A DNA stretch of 64,000 bases from the NCBI RefSeq assembly GCF_004331695.1, contig NZ_SJSL01000003.1:124001-188000 (forward strand). Direction: 5' to 3'. This stretch comes from Pedobacter psychroterrae (lineage in GTDB: Bacteria; Bacteroidota; Bacteroidia; Sphingobacteriales; Sphingobacteriaceae). Below, piece after piece: positions 49,518 through 59,254 of the stretch (within the stretch, counting starts at the first letter, position 1; each line of letters starts with the position of its first letter). Below the pieces are notes generated by a model. It saw only the letters and a program-made list of their open reading frames with translations, did not search any database and was not told the origin of the DNA. Both the position numbers and the translations under genes were made by a program.

Positions 49518-50348
49518 ATGAAATACCTGTCTGGCATTTTTGTATTGCTGTTATTAGGGTGCAGCAACAACGATAAATCCATTAAAGTAAAAGGCTCTGA
49601 TACGGAAGTTAACCTGGCGGTGAACCTTGCCGAGCACTTTTATAAGATCAACGATGATTTTAGTGTGGCCATCTCCGGAGGTGGCTCCGGACTGGGCATA
49701 GCTTCACTTTTGAATGGTCAGGCTGATATCGCCAATTCTTCACGTCCGCTCAATGATGAGGAGGACAGCTTGTTTAGAGTGAAGGGAATCGATATCAAAA
49801 CGGTAGTCTTTGCAGAGGATGCTACTGCATTCATTGTACAAAAAGATTTTCCGCTTGATTCTATTGATGTGGCTACCTTAACTAAGGTGCTGAGCGGGGA
49901 ATACAAAAACTGGAAGCCCGTTACCGGACAGGATGTAGTGATCAACATTTACGGCCGTCAGAGCAATTCCGGCACACAATCTTTTGTGAGGAAAAAATTG
50001 AAAATAGAATTTAGCCGGGATGCCAAGGAAATGAACGGCAATGCACAGATCATGGAGGGGGTAAAGATGGATGTTTCAGGCATAGGGTATGTTGGTGCCG
50101 GATACATCATGCAGGACGGGACCAATCAACCAATAAAAGTATTAAAAATCAGTAGAGAGCAAGGCGAAGCTGCGGTATCTCCCCTGGACGAGGCGGCTAT
50201 TGTTGCTAAAAAATACTACTTCCAAAGGCCGCTTTACCAGTTTATTCCTATAAAATCATGGGATAAAGTTTCGGCCTTTATCAATTTTGAAAAAAGTCCT
50301 GCCGGGCGCAAATTAATACAGGCATCGGGCTATTATATTCTAGATTAA
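49518..50348 (+). CDS. pstS: Phosphate-binding lipoprotein PstS
   Basis: PstS captures phosphate outside the inner membrane and delivers it to PstCA. This 276-residue protein has a lipoprotein signal (LLLLGC, lipid-bearing C15) and the phosphate-binding elements of the family: KVKGSDTEVNLAVNLAE, ISGGGSGLGIASLLNGQADIANSSRPL and NIYGRQSNSGTQSFVRKKL. The fold covers residues about 25-275 and is complete. It starts the pstSCAB operon, 9 bp before pstC, behind a Pho-box-like control region. Confidence 0.93.
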   Translation: MKYLSGIFVLLLLGCSNNDKSIKVKGSDTEVNLAVNLAEHFYKINDDFSVAISGGGSGLGIASLLNGQADIANSSRPLNDEEDSLFRVKGIDIKTVVFAEDATAFIVQKDFPLDSIDVATLTKVLSGEYKNWKPVTGQDVVINIYGRQSNSGTQSFVRKKLKIEFSRDAKEMNGNAQIMEGVKMDVSGIGYVGAGYIMQDGTNQPIKVLKISREQGEAAVSPLDEAAIVAKKYYFQRPLYQFIPIKSWDKVSAFINFEKSPAGRKLIQASGYYILD

Positions 50349-50357
50349 TTATCCTTC

Positions 50358-51248
50358 ATGAAATTAGCTGCAAGAGAAAAAATAGATGATGCTGTAAAAC
50401 TATTGTTCAGGACAACCGGATTATTGGTAATTGCCATTTTGGGGGGTATTTTCTTTATGCTTATCTGGAACTCAGTGGCATTTTTCCTGAAGATCAAGCC
50501 GCTGGATTTTATAACCGGGACACAGTGGAACCCTTCCGGTAGTAATGCCGAATACGGTATATTGCCCTTATTGGTGAGTACCTGCCTGGTTACTTTAGGG
50601 GCCATGACCATTGCCATTCCTTTAGGGATCGGTACTGCTGCCTTTCTATCTGAATATGCTGGGAAAAGACTCAAGAGTATCTTAAAACCGGTTATTGAAA
50701 TGCTGGCTGCCGTTCCTTCAGTGGCGATCGGGTTTCTGGGGATTGTGATCCTGGGACCGGGTATTGCAGAATTAACGGGACAGTCGAATGGGCTAAACGC
50801 CTTAAACGGAGCTATTTTGCTAGCCGTTATGGCGCTGCCCACAATCATCACTGTTACAGAAGACGCGCTGCATGGAGTACCGCAGTCTTACCGGGAAGCA
50901 AGTTATGGCGTAGGCGCCAATAAATGGCAGACCCTGATCAGGGTAACTATACCGGCCGCTGCACCGGGGATACTTGCCGCGGTAATGCTGGGTGTGGGCA
51001 GGGCAATAGGAGAGACCATGACCGTACTGATGGCTACAGGGAACGCCTCTGCATTTCCCAAAGGCTTCTTTCATTCTGTACGCACCATTACTGCTACCAT
51101 CGCTATTGAGATGGGAGAGGTGCCCTATCAGACCACGCATTATTACGCACTGTTCGCCATCGCGGCTGTCTTATTCCTTATCACCCTGGCAGTAAACCTG
51201 ATCGGTGAGTATTTTGTCAATAAATTTAGAAAATATCAGGCCGCATGA
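50358..51248 (+). CDS. pstC: Phosphate ABC transporter permease PstC
   Basis: This 296-residue inner-membrane protein has six main helices (about 18-38, 72-100, 115-140, 150-175, 215-235 and 260-285) and the coupling-helix motif GVPQSYREASYGVGANKWQ at about 174-192, which contacts PstB. With PstA it forms the phosphate channel. LSEYAGKRLKSILKPVIEMLAAVPSVAIGF (about 95-124, seen as SEYAGKRLKSILK and AAVPSVAIGFLG) is typical of PstC. It overlaps pstA by 4 bp. Confidence 0.95.
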   Translation: MKLAAREKIDDAVKLLFRTTGLLVIAILGGIFFMLIWNSVAFFLKIKPLDFITGTQWNPSGSNAEYGILPLLVSTCLVTLGAMTIAIPLGIGTAAFLSEYAGKRLKSILKPVIEMLAAVPSVAIGFLGIVILGPGIAELTGQSNGLNALNGAILLAVMALPTIITVTEDALHGVPQSYREASYGVGANKWQTLIRVTIPAAAPGILAAVMLGVGRAIGETMTVLMATGNASAFPKGFFHSVRTITATIAIEMGEVPYQTTHYYALFAIAAVLFLITLAVNLIGEYFVNKFRKYQAA

Positions 51249-52090
51249 TGAAAAAACTTACTCCGCTAATTGAATGGGGCACATTGCTGTTCTGCACAGG
51301 CATGGTCTGTTTTTTTCTTGTCGTCATACTGTGGGACCTGATTAGTAAAGGCGCACCATCGCTGAGCTGGGAATTTGTGACTTCGCTGCCAAGTGAGGGC
51401 ATGACCAAAGGCGGTATTCTTCCCGCCATTATCGGAACGGTACTTTTAACCATGATCACAGCACTTGTTTCGGTGCCTTTTGGTATAAGCTGTGCAATTT
51501 ACCTGAATGAATATGCAAAGGATACTTGGCTGACCAGACTTATCAGGGCTTCGATTCGTAACCTCGCCGGCGTACCCTCCATTATTTATGGTTTGTTCGG
51601 GTTGGCGCTGTTTGTCCAGGGTTTGCAAATGGGTACATCTTTGATCTCTGCCGGACTTACATTGGGATTGCTGTCACTTCCGTATGTGATCATTACTACT
51701 GAAGAAGCTCTGCGCAGGATTCCTGCGAGTACCCGGGAAGCGGCACTGGCAATTGGGGCAACCCAGTTTGAATCCATCCGTGATGTGGTATTGCCATCTG
51801 CACTGCCCGGCATATTAACCGGGGTAGTGCTTACGCTTTCGAGGGCAGCTGGAGAAACTGCCCCCATATTATTTACCGGGGTAGCATTTTACATCAATAA
51901 TCCTACTGGTTTTTTAAACCAGGAGTTTATGTCGCTCCCTTACCATTTATACATGTTGTCTACACAGCACCAGGCGATTGAAGAAGTCAGACCGCTTGCT
52001 TATGGCACCGCGCTCGTGTTAATCATAGTGGTGTTTTTATTAAACCTTACCGCGTTTTATGTGCGGTATAAACACAGTAAAGATGAATAA
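51245..52090 (+). CDS. pstA: Phosphate ABC transporter permease PstA
   Basis: This 281-residue permease pairs with PstC. It shows about six helices and the family segments IYLNEYAKDTWLTRLIR, NLAGVPSIIYGLFGL and the coupling-helix motif RIPASTREAALAIGATQFE. SRAAGETAPILFTG near 200-213 is highly conserved in PstA. The start ATG overlaps the pstC stop; a second ATG follows directly. It overlaps pstB by 8 bp, indicating translational coupling in the operon. Confidence 0.95.
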   Translation: MMKKLTPLIEWGTLLFCTGMVCFFLVVILWDLISKGAPSLSWEFVTSLPSEGMTKGGILPAIIGTVLLTMITALVSVPFGISCAIYLNEYAKDTWLTRLIRASIRNLAGVPSIIYGLFGLALFVQGLQMGTSLISAGLTLGLLSLPYVIITTEEALRRIPASTREAALAIGATQFESIRDVVLPSALPGILTGVVLTLSRAAGETAPILFTGVAFYINNPTGFLNQEFMSLPYHLYMLSTQHQAIEEVRPLAYGTALVLIIVVFLLNLTAFYVRYKHSKDE

Positions 52091-52844
52091 TGATCTGGTA
52101 AAATTATCTGCTGAGTCCGTCAACCTTTGGTTTGGAAGCAAGCAGGTACTAAAGAATATAAACATTGATTTTGCACCCAACCAGGTTACCGCTTTGATTG
52201 GTCCCTCTGGCTGTGGTAAAAGCACCTTGTTGCGGGCGTTTAATCGCATGCATGACCTTTCTCCTGATGCCAGGATCGAAGGTAAACTGGTCCTTGAGGG
52301 ACAAGATCTTTATGATGGGCATTTCTCTGCCACGCAGGTGCGCAGACGCATCGGTATGGTTTTTCAAAAGGCAAACCCCTTTCCAAAGAGCATTTATGAG
52401 AACATCAATTACGGTCTGAAAATTAATGACATTCCAAAAGCGGAACGGAAAGGGATCATTGAAAATGCACTCAAAGAAAGTTATATATGGGATGAATTGA
52501 AAACAGAGTTGGATAAACCTGCTACAAGGCTATCTGGCGGCCAACAGCAAAGACTTTGTATCGCAAGGGCGGTCGCACTCAGGCCAGAGGTCATTTTGAT
52601 GGATGAGCCTTGCTCGGCCCTCGACCCCTTAAGTACTTTGAAGATCGAAGAACTGATCGTTAAATTGAAAAAGGATTATACCATTGTGATCGTGACCCAT
52701 AATATGCAACAGGCACAGCGTGTTGCGGATAAAACGGTATTCATGTACCTCGGGGAGGTAATTGAGGAAGGGGAAACAAAGGAGCTGTTTAATAATCCTA
52801 AAAATGAGCTTACCGGCAATTATGTTAAGGGGCGTTTCGGCTAA
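52083..52844 (+). CDS. pstB: Phosphate ABC transporter ATPase PstB
   Basis: This 253-residue ATPase drives phosphate import. Motifs: Walker A GPSGCGKSTLLRAFNRMHD (the RxFNRMHD tail is specific to PstB), KPATRLSGGQQQRLCIARA signature, Walker B VILMDEPCSALDP and the switch His in VTHNMQQAQRVAD. An ATG eight codons upstream (52059) is in frame, but the start at 52083 gives the normal N-terminus and a shorter overlap with pstA. No phoU follows: the next gene is an unrelated thioredoxin-like protein. Confidence 0.94.
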   Translation: MNNDLVKLSAESVNLWFGSKQVLKNINIDFAPNQVTALIGPSGCGKSTLLRAFNRMHDLSPDARIEGKLVLEGQDLYDGHFSATQVRRRIGMVFQKANPFPKSIYENINYGLKINDIPKAERKGIIENALKESYIWDELKTELDKPATRLSGGQQQRLCIARAVALRPEVILMDEPCSALDPLSTLKIEELIVKLKKDYTIVIVTHNMQQAQRVADKTVFMYLGEVIEEGETKELFNNPKNELTGNYVKGRFG

Positions 52845-52874
52845 CCAGCTCAGTAAAATTGTTACCTTTATGGT

Positions 52875-54887
52875 ATGAATACCGAACCCAATAGCCTGAT
52901 CAATGCCTCCTCGCCATATTTGCTGCAGCATGCTTACAATCCTGTAAACTGGCACGAATGGGGACAGGAAGCCCTGCAAAAAGCCAAAACTGAAAATAAG
53001 CTGATCTTAGTAAGTATCGGGTACTCTGCCTGCCACTGGTGTCATGTAATGGAACGGGAAAGCTTTGAAAACCATGAGGTGGCAGAGGTGATGAACAAGC
53101 ATTTTGTCTGCATAAAGGTAGACCGTGAAGAGCGGCCGGATATAGATCAGATCTATATGCTGGCCATACAGCTGATGACCGGCAGTGGGGGATGGCCCCT
53201 CAATTGTATCTGCCTGCCGGATCAGCGCCCTGTATATGGGGGTACGTATTTTAAAAAGACAGATTGGATAAATGTATTGCTCAATGTGGCAGATATGTGG
53301 GAGAAGGAGCCTGAAAAGGCGTTGCAATATGCCGACAGGCTGACGGATGGGATTAAGAATGCAGAAAAGATCATACCCAATGTACAGCTGAGTGAATATG
53401 ATAAATCACATTTAACAGAAATAACAGAACCCTGGAAGCGCTATTTCGATATGGCCGAGGGTGGGTATAACCGTTCTCCTAAATTCCCATTACCGAATAA
53501 CTGGCAGTTTATGCTCAGGTATAGTCATCTGATGGAAGATGACGCTACTCAGGTACCTGCACTGTTTACTTTAGAAAAAATGGCCCAAGGTGGGATTTAT
53601 GACCATGTGGGTGGAGGTTTTGCTAGATATTCGGTAGACGAGCGCTGGCATGTACCTCATTTTGAGAAAATGCTGTATGACAACGGTCAGCTGATTAGCT
53701 TGTACGCTGAAGCCTTTCAATACACGAGGATGCCTTTGTTTAAGGAAGTGGTAGACGAAAGCATCGCCTGGCTGGAAAGGGAGATGACTTCACCTGAGGG
53801 TTTGTTTTACTCTGCACTGGATGCAGATAGTGAGGGTGTGGAAGGTAAATTTTACGTCTGGAGCAAGGAGGAGTTTGACAAGGTGCTGGGAGATGACGCT
53901 GTTTTGCTGACAGATTATTTTAACGTTACCGAAGACGGTAACTGGGAAGAGGAACAAACTAATATCCTGCATACTAAGTTTGTAGAGGAGGAATACGCGC
54001 AAGTTAAAGGACTTACCGTACTTGACTTGCAGACAAAGATCAGGGAGGCCAAAGGGAAGCTGCTTGAAGAAAGGAGCACACGCATCAGGCCCGGACTGGA
54101 TGATAAATGCCTTACTGCCTGGAATGGCATAGCGATAAAAGGCCTTGCAGATAGTGCCGCTGCGTTTAATAACCCACATTATTACGATACCGCAAAAAAA
54201 GCAGCCTTATTTATTTTAAATAGCATCGGCATGGAAGATGGTGGTCTGTATAGAAATTTTAAAAGTGGAAGGGCTACTATTGCCGGATTTCTGGATGATT
54301 ACGCCTTTATGATTGATGCATTGATCGGCCTATACCAGCTGGATTTTGAGGAAAGCTGGTTGGAGGAAGCAAAGCGCCTGACGGATTATGTGCTGCATAA
54401 TTTTAACGACGCGGATAGTCCTATGCTGTTCTATACCTCTGAAAAGGGAGAGGTGTTAATCGCCCGAAAGCATGAGATAATGGACAATGTGATTCCTTCG
54501 TCTAACTCGGTAATGGCCCAAAACCTCCATAAACTTGGGCTGTTATTTGATGAGCAGAAGTACACCGATAAAGCATCGGCTATGCTCGCTGCGGTACATC
54601 CTCAAATAAAAACCTATGGCTCGGCCTACTCAAACTGGGCCATTCAATTGATGAACGAGATATTTGGAATAAATGAGATAGCACTAACAGGAAATGACAT
54701 TGAAGAGGCTAAGCGGCAGTTCAATGCACACTATATTCCTAACAAAATTACTTTAGGAGGAACAAATTCCAATCTTCCTTTGTTGAAAGATAAGCAAAGC
54801 AATGAAACAAAAATATATATTTGTCGAAATAAAGTGTGCCAGTTGCCAGTAAGTACGGTTGATGAAGCATTACAACTAATAAATTAA
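52875..54887 (+). CDS. DUF255 thioredoxin-like/glucosidase-fold protein (YyaL)
   Basis: This 670-residue protein matches the YyaL/spermatogenesis-associated 20 family. Residues about 5-165 form a thioredoxin-like DUF255 domain with the Cys pair in [15 protein letters not shown] and [14 protein letters not shown]. The remainder is an (alpha/alpha)6-barrel-like region with [51 protein letters not shown] and [12 protein letters not shown]. The function of the family is not established; the CxxC pair suggests redox activity. The SlyD-like gene follows by 12 bp. Confidence 0.9.
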   Translation: MNTEPNSLINASSPYLLQHAYNPVNWHEWGQEALQKAKTENKLILVSIGYSACHWCHVMERESFENHEVAEVMNKHFVCIKVDREERPDIDQIYMLAIQLMTGSGGWPLNCICLPDQRPVYGGTYFKKTDWINVLLNVADMWEKEPEKALQYADRLTDGIKNAEKIIPNVQLSEYDKSHLTEITEPWKRYFDMAEGGYNRSPKFPLPNNWQFMLRYSHLMEDDATQVPALFTLEKMAQGGIYDHVGGGFARYSVDERWHVPHFEKMLYDNGQLISLYAEAFQYTRMPLFKEVVDESIAWLEREMTSPEGLFYSALDADSEGVEGKFYVWSKEEFDKVLGDDAVLLTDYFNVTEDGNWEEEQTNILHTKFVEEEYAQVKGLTVLDLQTKIREAKGKLLEERSTRIRPGLDDKCLTAWNGIAIKGLADSAAAFNNPHYYDTAKKAALFILNSIGMEDGGLYRNFKSGRATIAGFLDDYAFMIDALIGLYQLDFEESWLEEAKRLTDYVLHNFNDADSPMLFYTSEKGEVLIARKHEIMDNVIPSSNSVMAQNLHKLGLLFDEQKYTDKASAMLAAVHPQIKTYGSAYSNWAIQLMNEIFGINEIALTGNDIEEAKRQFNAHYIPNKITLGGTNSNLPLLKDKQSNETKIYICRNKVCQLPVSTVDEALQLIN

Positions 54888-54899
54888 AAAAACATCACA

Positions 54900-55400
54900 A
54901 TGAGTATTAAACCCAATACAGTAGTATCATTAACGTACGAATTGCATACGACTAATGAAGAAGGACAACAAGTTTTTGTAGAAAAAGCTGATGAGCAAAA
55001 CGCATTGGTATTTTTGTATGGTACAGGAATGATGCTGCCGAAATTTGAAGAGCATTTAAACGGTTTAAATGCCGGAGATGACTATGGTTTTGAGCTGACT
55101 GCGGCTGATGGCTACGGTGAGGTAGATCCGGGAGCTTATGCAGATTTGCCAAAAGATATGTTCAAGGAAGTCGACCTGCCTGCTGTAGGGGATGTTATTC
55201 CATTGCAGGACAATCAGGGCAATCATTTCAGAGCTGGCGTAACAGCAGTGGGAGATGAGGTTATCTCAGTAGATCTAAATCACCCGATGGCTGGTAAGCA
55301 CCTGATATTTGCAGGTAAGATATTAACAGTACGTGAAGCTACTCAGGATGAACTGAGCCATGGTCACGCTCACGGTGCTGATGGCCATTCAGGTCACTAA
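54900..55400 (+). CDS. SlyD-like FKBP peptidyl-prolyl isomerase
   Basis: This 166-residue cytosolic protein has a split FKBP domain (residues 1-70 and about 130-150) with an inserted IF chaperone domain (about 75-130), as in SlyD. Family segments are VSLTYELHT, FLYGTGMMLPKFEEHLNGLNAGD, ADGYGEVDPGAYADLPKD and LNHPMAGKHLIFAGKI. The C-terminal tail HGHAHGADGHSGH is a short metal-binding stretch like the nickel-binding tail of SlyD. It should speed proline isomerisation in folding proteins and may bind nickel or zinc. A strong terminator follows. Confidence 0.92.
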   Translation: MSIKPNTVVSLTYELHTTNEEGQQVFVEKADEQNALVFLYGTGMMLPKFEEHLNGLNAGDDYGFELTAADGYGEVDPGAYADLPKDMFKEVDLPAVGDVIPLQDNQGNHFRAGVTAVGDEVISVDLNHPMAGKHLIFAGKILTVREATQDELSHGHAHGADGHSGH

Positions 55401-55412
55401 ATAATAATATAC

Positions 55413-55452
55413 AGAAGGTGTCTTCAATAAGAGGACACCTTCTTCTTTTTTA
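55413..55452 (+). terminator. Intrinsic terminator after the SlyD-like gene
   Basis: AGAAGGTGTC (55413-55422) pairs perfectly with GACACCTTCT (55434-55443) across an 11-nt loop, and a T-rich run TCTTTTTT follows at 55444-55451. It lies 12 bp after the stop codon and ends where the convergent DUF3299-like gene ends. Confidence 0.8.
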
Positions 55453-55887
55453 TATCGATTTTGCGGCGACCAGTGATATGGGTGGGTTATCCATCGCATT
55501 GCCGGTATTTAGTTTTAATGTACCCTTTACTACAATGGTATTGTAAGTGAATTTTATGGGCTCTGCCAGTTCCACCAATACCATCACCGGGACACCATTT
55601 TTGCCACAATAAAAGCATTGATTGATTGGCAGGGTAGAAAGCATGAACTTAGTCTGCTTCATGCCATCTTTTATCGGAACGATATAGCCTTCCAGTTCAA
55701 AGGTCTTATTGGCCAGCTTCTTGATCTTGTCATTGTATACAGCAAACATCTCCGTATCCTTAACAATCTTGAAATCTACACTTCCTATGATGTCCCAGTT
55801 GTCGGACATGATCTGGTCGTCCGGGTTGTGCTGTGCTTTGACTGCAAAGCCAATAAAGAGTAGTACTATCAAAAGGATCTTTTTCAT
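55450..55887 (-). CDS. Exported DUF3299-like protein
   Basis: This 145-residue protein has a signal peptide (MKKILLIVLLFIGFAVKAQ) and a small beta-rich domain with ANKTFELEGYIVPIKDGMKQTKFML, the Cys pair NQCFYCG and NTIVVKGTLKLNTGNAMD. The pattern fits DUF3299-type proteins, small OB-like periplasmic domains. It follows the FtsX-type permease gene by 4 bp on the same strand. Similar genes next to FtsX/LolD pairs in proteobacteria have been linked to zinc, and the His-rich permease loop here agrees with a metal role, but this is inference. Confidence 0.7.
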   Translation of the reverse strand: MKKILLIVLLFIGFAVKAQHNPDDQIMSDNWDIIGSVDFKIVKDTEMFAVYNDKIKKLANKTFELEGYIVPIKDGMKQTKFMLSTLPINQCFYCGKNGVPVMVLVELAEPIKFTYNTIVVKGTLKLNTGNAMDNPPISLVAAKSI

Positions 55888-55891
55888 TCAA

Positions 55892-57091
55892 TTAATTTTT
55901 AGACAATATTTTAGAAATATTAGCTCTGTAAGCTTGTATTGCTGGTATGATTGCTGCAAATATACCAATTGACAAGCCAGCAGCAAATAGGTATATCTCA
56001 TCCCGGAGTAAAACCATTCCGGTCAATCGCGCCTGACTGCTATCCTGGTTGCCTCCTATAAACTCCAGTGCCATATGTCCTAACAATACCCCAATTATTG
56101 TGCCTGCAAGCGTAAGGACGATACCTTCTGTTATAATGATAAGGAATAATTTACCCCTTGAAGCGCCTAAGGTGCGCATAATGGCCAGGTCATAACTGCG
56201 CTCTTTTAAAGAATTGTACAGGTTTACAAATACGCTGATGGCTGCGATGAGCATGATCAGTACGGCAAACCATTGTAAGGTGTCGACACCCACACCAATT
56301 AAAGAAAACAACCTGGTGCTTTCCTGCGCAGGGGAGGCGGCCTGCATATTGGTAGTTTCGTTTACCATACGCGGAAATATCGCCACTGACATGGGAGAGC
56401 GGTATTGAATCAACAGGGAGGTAAGTTCCTTATCGTCCTCATCATGATGTTCATGCTCATGTGCATCTTCTTCGTGATCATCATGCATCTTCCACACGCT
56501 GGCTATATTGGTCAGGATCAGGTTATCCGTTACATTTCCCTGTGGTGTAAGTATACCTGATACGGTATAAGCATGTGATTCGTGCACATCAGAAGCACTG
56601 GTCAGTCCATGTGCTCCAAAAAAAGTATCGCCAATTTTCAATTGCTGTGTGGCGGCTACAGTAGCACCTATAGTAGCTTCAAAGTCTTCCTGCCATAATT
56701 TACCTTCTTTAACCTGCAGCTTATACAAGCCCACAAAGTTACTGTCCGTACCTACTATCCGGACGCCTTTATAGTTGTCGCCCAGTGCAAGGGGTACCGC
56801 TTTTTTTACCAGCGGGTTGCGCGCCAGTTCCATGGCTGCTTTCATGGGGATGTTACCCGTTGGGAAATCAATGTAATAAATACTGCTCAGTACCAATTGC
56901 AGCGGGCTTCCTTTAGCGCCAACTACGAGGTCTACGTCTTTTGAATTGTTTTCCAGTTTTTCACCGATCTGTGAGGATGCCAGCATCAGTATGGTTAAAA
57001 TGCCGGTACCAAAGGCAATGAGTAGTATGTTTAATGCCGACGACAATGGTTTCGACCACAGGCTTTTCCAGCTAATCTTGAATGGGCTCAT
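55892..57091 (-). CDS. FtsX-family ABC permease with His-rich loop
   Basis: This 399-residue permease has the MacB/LolC layout: one N-terminal helix (about 20-42), a large periplasmic domain (about 45-265) and three C-terminal helices (about 270-295, 322-345 and 362-390). The cytoplasmic MRTLGASRGKLF segment is the family coupling motif. The periplasmic domain carries HDDHEEDAHEHEHH at residues 203-216, plus H161, H170 and H173, a likely metal-binding loop and unusual for lipoprotein transporters. It overlaps the ATPase gene by 4 bp. It probably moves or senses a metal-related substrate (inference); lipoprotein transport remains an alternative. Confidence 0.87.
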   Translation of the reverse strand: MSPFKISWKSLWSKPLSSALNILLIAFGTGILTILMLASSQIGEKLENNSKDVDLVVGAKGSPLQLVLSSIYYIDFPTGNIPMKAAMELARNPLVKKAVPLALGDNYKGVRIVGTDSNFVGLYKLQVKEGKLWQEDFEATIGATVAATQQLKIGDTFFGAHGLTSASDVHESHAYTVSGILTPQGNVTDNLILTNIASVWKMHDDHEEDAHEHEHHDEDDKELTSLLIQYRSPMSVAIFPRMVNETTNMQAASPAQESTRLFSLIGVGVDTLQWFAVLIMLIAAISVFVNLYNSLKERSYDLAIMRTLGASRGKLFLIIITEGIVLTLAGTIIGVLLGHMALEFIGGNQDSSQARLTGMVLLRDEIYLFAAGLSIGIFAAIIPAIQAYRANISKILSKN

Positions 57092-57762
57092 AGTAGTTCG
57101 TAAGTGTTAGTGAAAGCATCTTTAACCCTTTTATCGTGTGTGGCAACAATCAGTGTAGCTTGGTTGATCTCCGATTGCTGTATCAATAGCTGCAATACAG
57201 CAGCAGTGTTTTTGTCGTCCAGACTGGAAGTAGGCTCATCAGCAATCAGCAGAGCAGGTTTATTGATCACCGCCCGGGCTATTGACACACGCTGTAGTTG
57301 TCCCTGGCTTAGTTCGCTGGGGTAGTTGTTTATTTTGTCAGCAATGTCAAGCGAGGCCAAGACCTCTTTCACTCTGTTCATATCCTCGGGAAGCTTGGCA
57401 AAACTCTGGGCCAGTAACAGATTTTCTGCTATAGTTAGACTTTTTATCAGGTGAGGCCGCTGAAAGATGATGCCAATATTCCTGCCCCTGAACTGGTCCC
57501 GTGCTTTGGAAGAAAGGCGGTAAATTGAAGTTTCGCCAAGCATTACTTCTCCATGCTGCGGTTTCAATATCCCTGTCAGGATGTGCAGTAAAGTGGTCTT
57601 TCCACTGCCTGATGCGCCCAGCAGCAGCCATTGATCTCCAGAGTTAATCTGCCAGTCTTTAAATTTGATCTGATTTCCGCCGGGATAATTGTGTGCTACT
57701 GCCTGTATTGAGATCATGCGGGTTTTTTTGTGGATAATGGCCAAAGATATTTGTTTAGCCAT
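57088..57762 (-). CDS. LolD/MacB-type ABC ATPase
   Basis: This 224-residue ATPase partners the FtsX-type permease it overlaps. Motifs: Walker A GASGSGKTTLLHIL, Q-loop IFQRPHLI, signature PSELSQGQLQRVSIARA, Walker B ALLIADEPTSSLDD and switch His in VATHDKR. The first 15 residues are not conserved, so Met16 (57717) may be the true start; the longer frame is kept because nothing decides between them. Such ATPases drive mechanical motion of the permease rather than classic transport. The gene leads the three-gene minus-strand operon. Confidence 0.9.
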   Translation of the reverse strand: MAKQISLAIIHKKTRMISIQAVAHNYPGGNQIKFKDWQINSGDQWLLLGASGSGKTTLLHILTGILKPQHGEVMLGETSIYRLSSKARDQFRGRNIGIIFQRPHLIKSLTIAENLLLAQSFAKLPEDMNRVKEVLASLDIADKINNYPSELSQGQLQRVSIARAVINKPALLIADEPTSSLDDKNTAAVLQLLIQQSEINQATLIVATHDKRVKDAFTNTYELL

Positions 57763-57842
57763 TGAAATAAATATTTTTACGTTAAAAATTTGCTTTCTAT
57801 ATTCTAATCCCTAATTTAAGATACTTTTTAACGGATTAGATT

Positions 57843-59249
57843 ATGGAGATTATACACCTTAGTGCAGAATGTTATCCTATAGCCAAAGTAGGCGGTTTGG
57901 GTGATGTGGTTGGCGCTTTGCCTAAATATCAAAACAAACTGGGACATGTAGCCAAGGTGGTAATGCCTGCCTATCAGACCAGGTTCATGCAGGAAAACGA
58001 ATTTGAAGTGGTCTATGACGGCTGGAGCAAACTCGGTTTTCAAAATTTCCCGGTAAGGATATTCAGAGAAAAGACCAATAAACTGGGTTTTGATCTTTTT
58101 CTGGTGCATATAGCCGGATTGATGGACAGAGAAAAGGTTTATGGATATGATGATGATACTGAACGCTTCCTGGCTTACCAGATCGCGGTGCTCGACTGGA
58201 TGTCACAGTGGGAGCACACTCCGGATGTGATCCATTGTCATGATCACCATACGGGTCTGGTTCCTTTTATGGCCGCTTACTGCCAGCAGTTCAATAAGCT
58301 TAAAAAAGTGCCTACCATACTGACCATTCACAATGCGCAATATCAGGGACAGTTTGGCTGGGATAAACTGCATTATATACCGCCTTTTGATCTTTGGAAG
58401 GCTGGGCAGCTGGAGTGGCGGGGTGCCATTAATCCATTGGCCTCTGCTATTAAATGTGCCTGGAGGGTCACTACCGTGTCGCCTAGCTACCTGGATGAGA
58501 TCAGTTTCAATGCCAATGGACTGGAACAATTATTTGCACGTGAACGCGGCAAATCGGTAGGGATACTAAACGGGATAGACAATGATGTGTGGAACCCAAC
58601 TACAGATCCTATGCTGGAAAAGCAATATGCGATAAGAACTGTTGAAAATGGAAAAAAAGCAAACAAAGACATGCTTTGCCGTGTTTTTGAACTGGATCCT
58701 GATAAGCCCTTGTTTACCTTTATCGGCAGATTGGTGGGCGAAAAAGGAGCCGACCTGTTGCCGGATATATTTTACCGGACTTTAATTGAGGGAAACGGGG
58801 AGATAAACGTACTGGTGCTTGGTTCGGGAGATCCGCAGGTAGAAGGAAGGCTGGCACAGTTGAAGCATGCATTTCCGGGAAATTACAATGCATACATTGG
58901 ATATAACGAGCAATTGTCACATCAGATCTATGCAGGAGCCGATTTTCTATTGATGCCCAGCAGGGTAGAGCCTTGTGGCCTGAACCAAATGTATGCGCTT
59001 AGGTATGGTACTATACCGGTAGTAAGACGGATAGGAGGCTTGAAAGATACAGTTGTTGATATTGGCGATGAGGGATTTGGGATCTGTCATGACCAGACAA
59101 GTGTATGGGATGTTTGTCATGCCATTGGCCGGGCAAATGAATTATACACAGATAAGAAAAAAATGAAGGAAATACGTAAGTTTATCATGCAGCTGGACCA
59201 CTCGTGGGACAGGGCTGCGCAAGAATATATAGATCTATACCAAATATAA
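57843..59249 (+). CDS. glgA: Glycogen synthase (GT5)
   Basis: This 468-residue enzyme extends alpha-1,4-glucan chains from ADP-glucose. The N-terminal domain has the ADP-glucose loop KVGGLGDVVGALP near residue 15 and HCHDHHTGLVP; the C-terminal domain has FIGRLVGEKGADLLPD and the PSRVEPCGLNQMYALRYGTIPVVRRIGGLKDTV segment with the catalytic Glu (seen as SRVEPCGLNQ and VVRRIGGLKDTV). It lies 5 bp before glgC, and together the two genes form a minimal glycogen operon. No branching enzyme or phosphorylase is in the window. Confidence 0.94.
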   Translation: MEIIHLSAECYPIAKVGGLGDVVGALPKYQNKLGHVAKVVMPAYQTRFMQENEFEVVYDGWSKLGFQNFPVRIFREKTNKLGFDLFLVHIAGLMDREKVYGYDDDTERFLAYQIAVLDWMSQWEHTPDVIHCHDHHTGLVPFMAAYCQQFNKLKKVPTILTIHNAQYQGQFGWDKLHYIPPFDLWKAGQLEWRGAINPLASAIKCAWRVTTVSPSYLDEISFNANGLEQLFARERGKSVGILNGIDNDVWNPTTDPMLEKQYAIRTVENGKKANKDMLCRVFELDPDKPLFTFIGRLVGEKGADLLPDIFYRTLIEGNGEINVLVLGSGDPQVEGRLAQLKHAFPGNYNAYIGYNEQLSHQIYAGADFLLMPSRVEPCGLNQMYALRYGTIPVVRRIGGLKDTVVDIGDEGFGICHDQTSVWDVCHAIGRANELYTDKKKMKEIRKFIMQLDHSWDRAAQEYIDLYQI

Positions 59250-59254
59250 TTACT

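Noticed and set aside
59204..59254. Longer glgC start overlapping glgA
   Set aside because: The added residues do not resemble any GlgC N-terminus; the ATG at 59255 follows the glgA stop directly.
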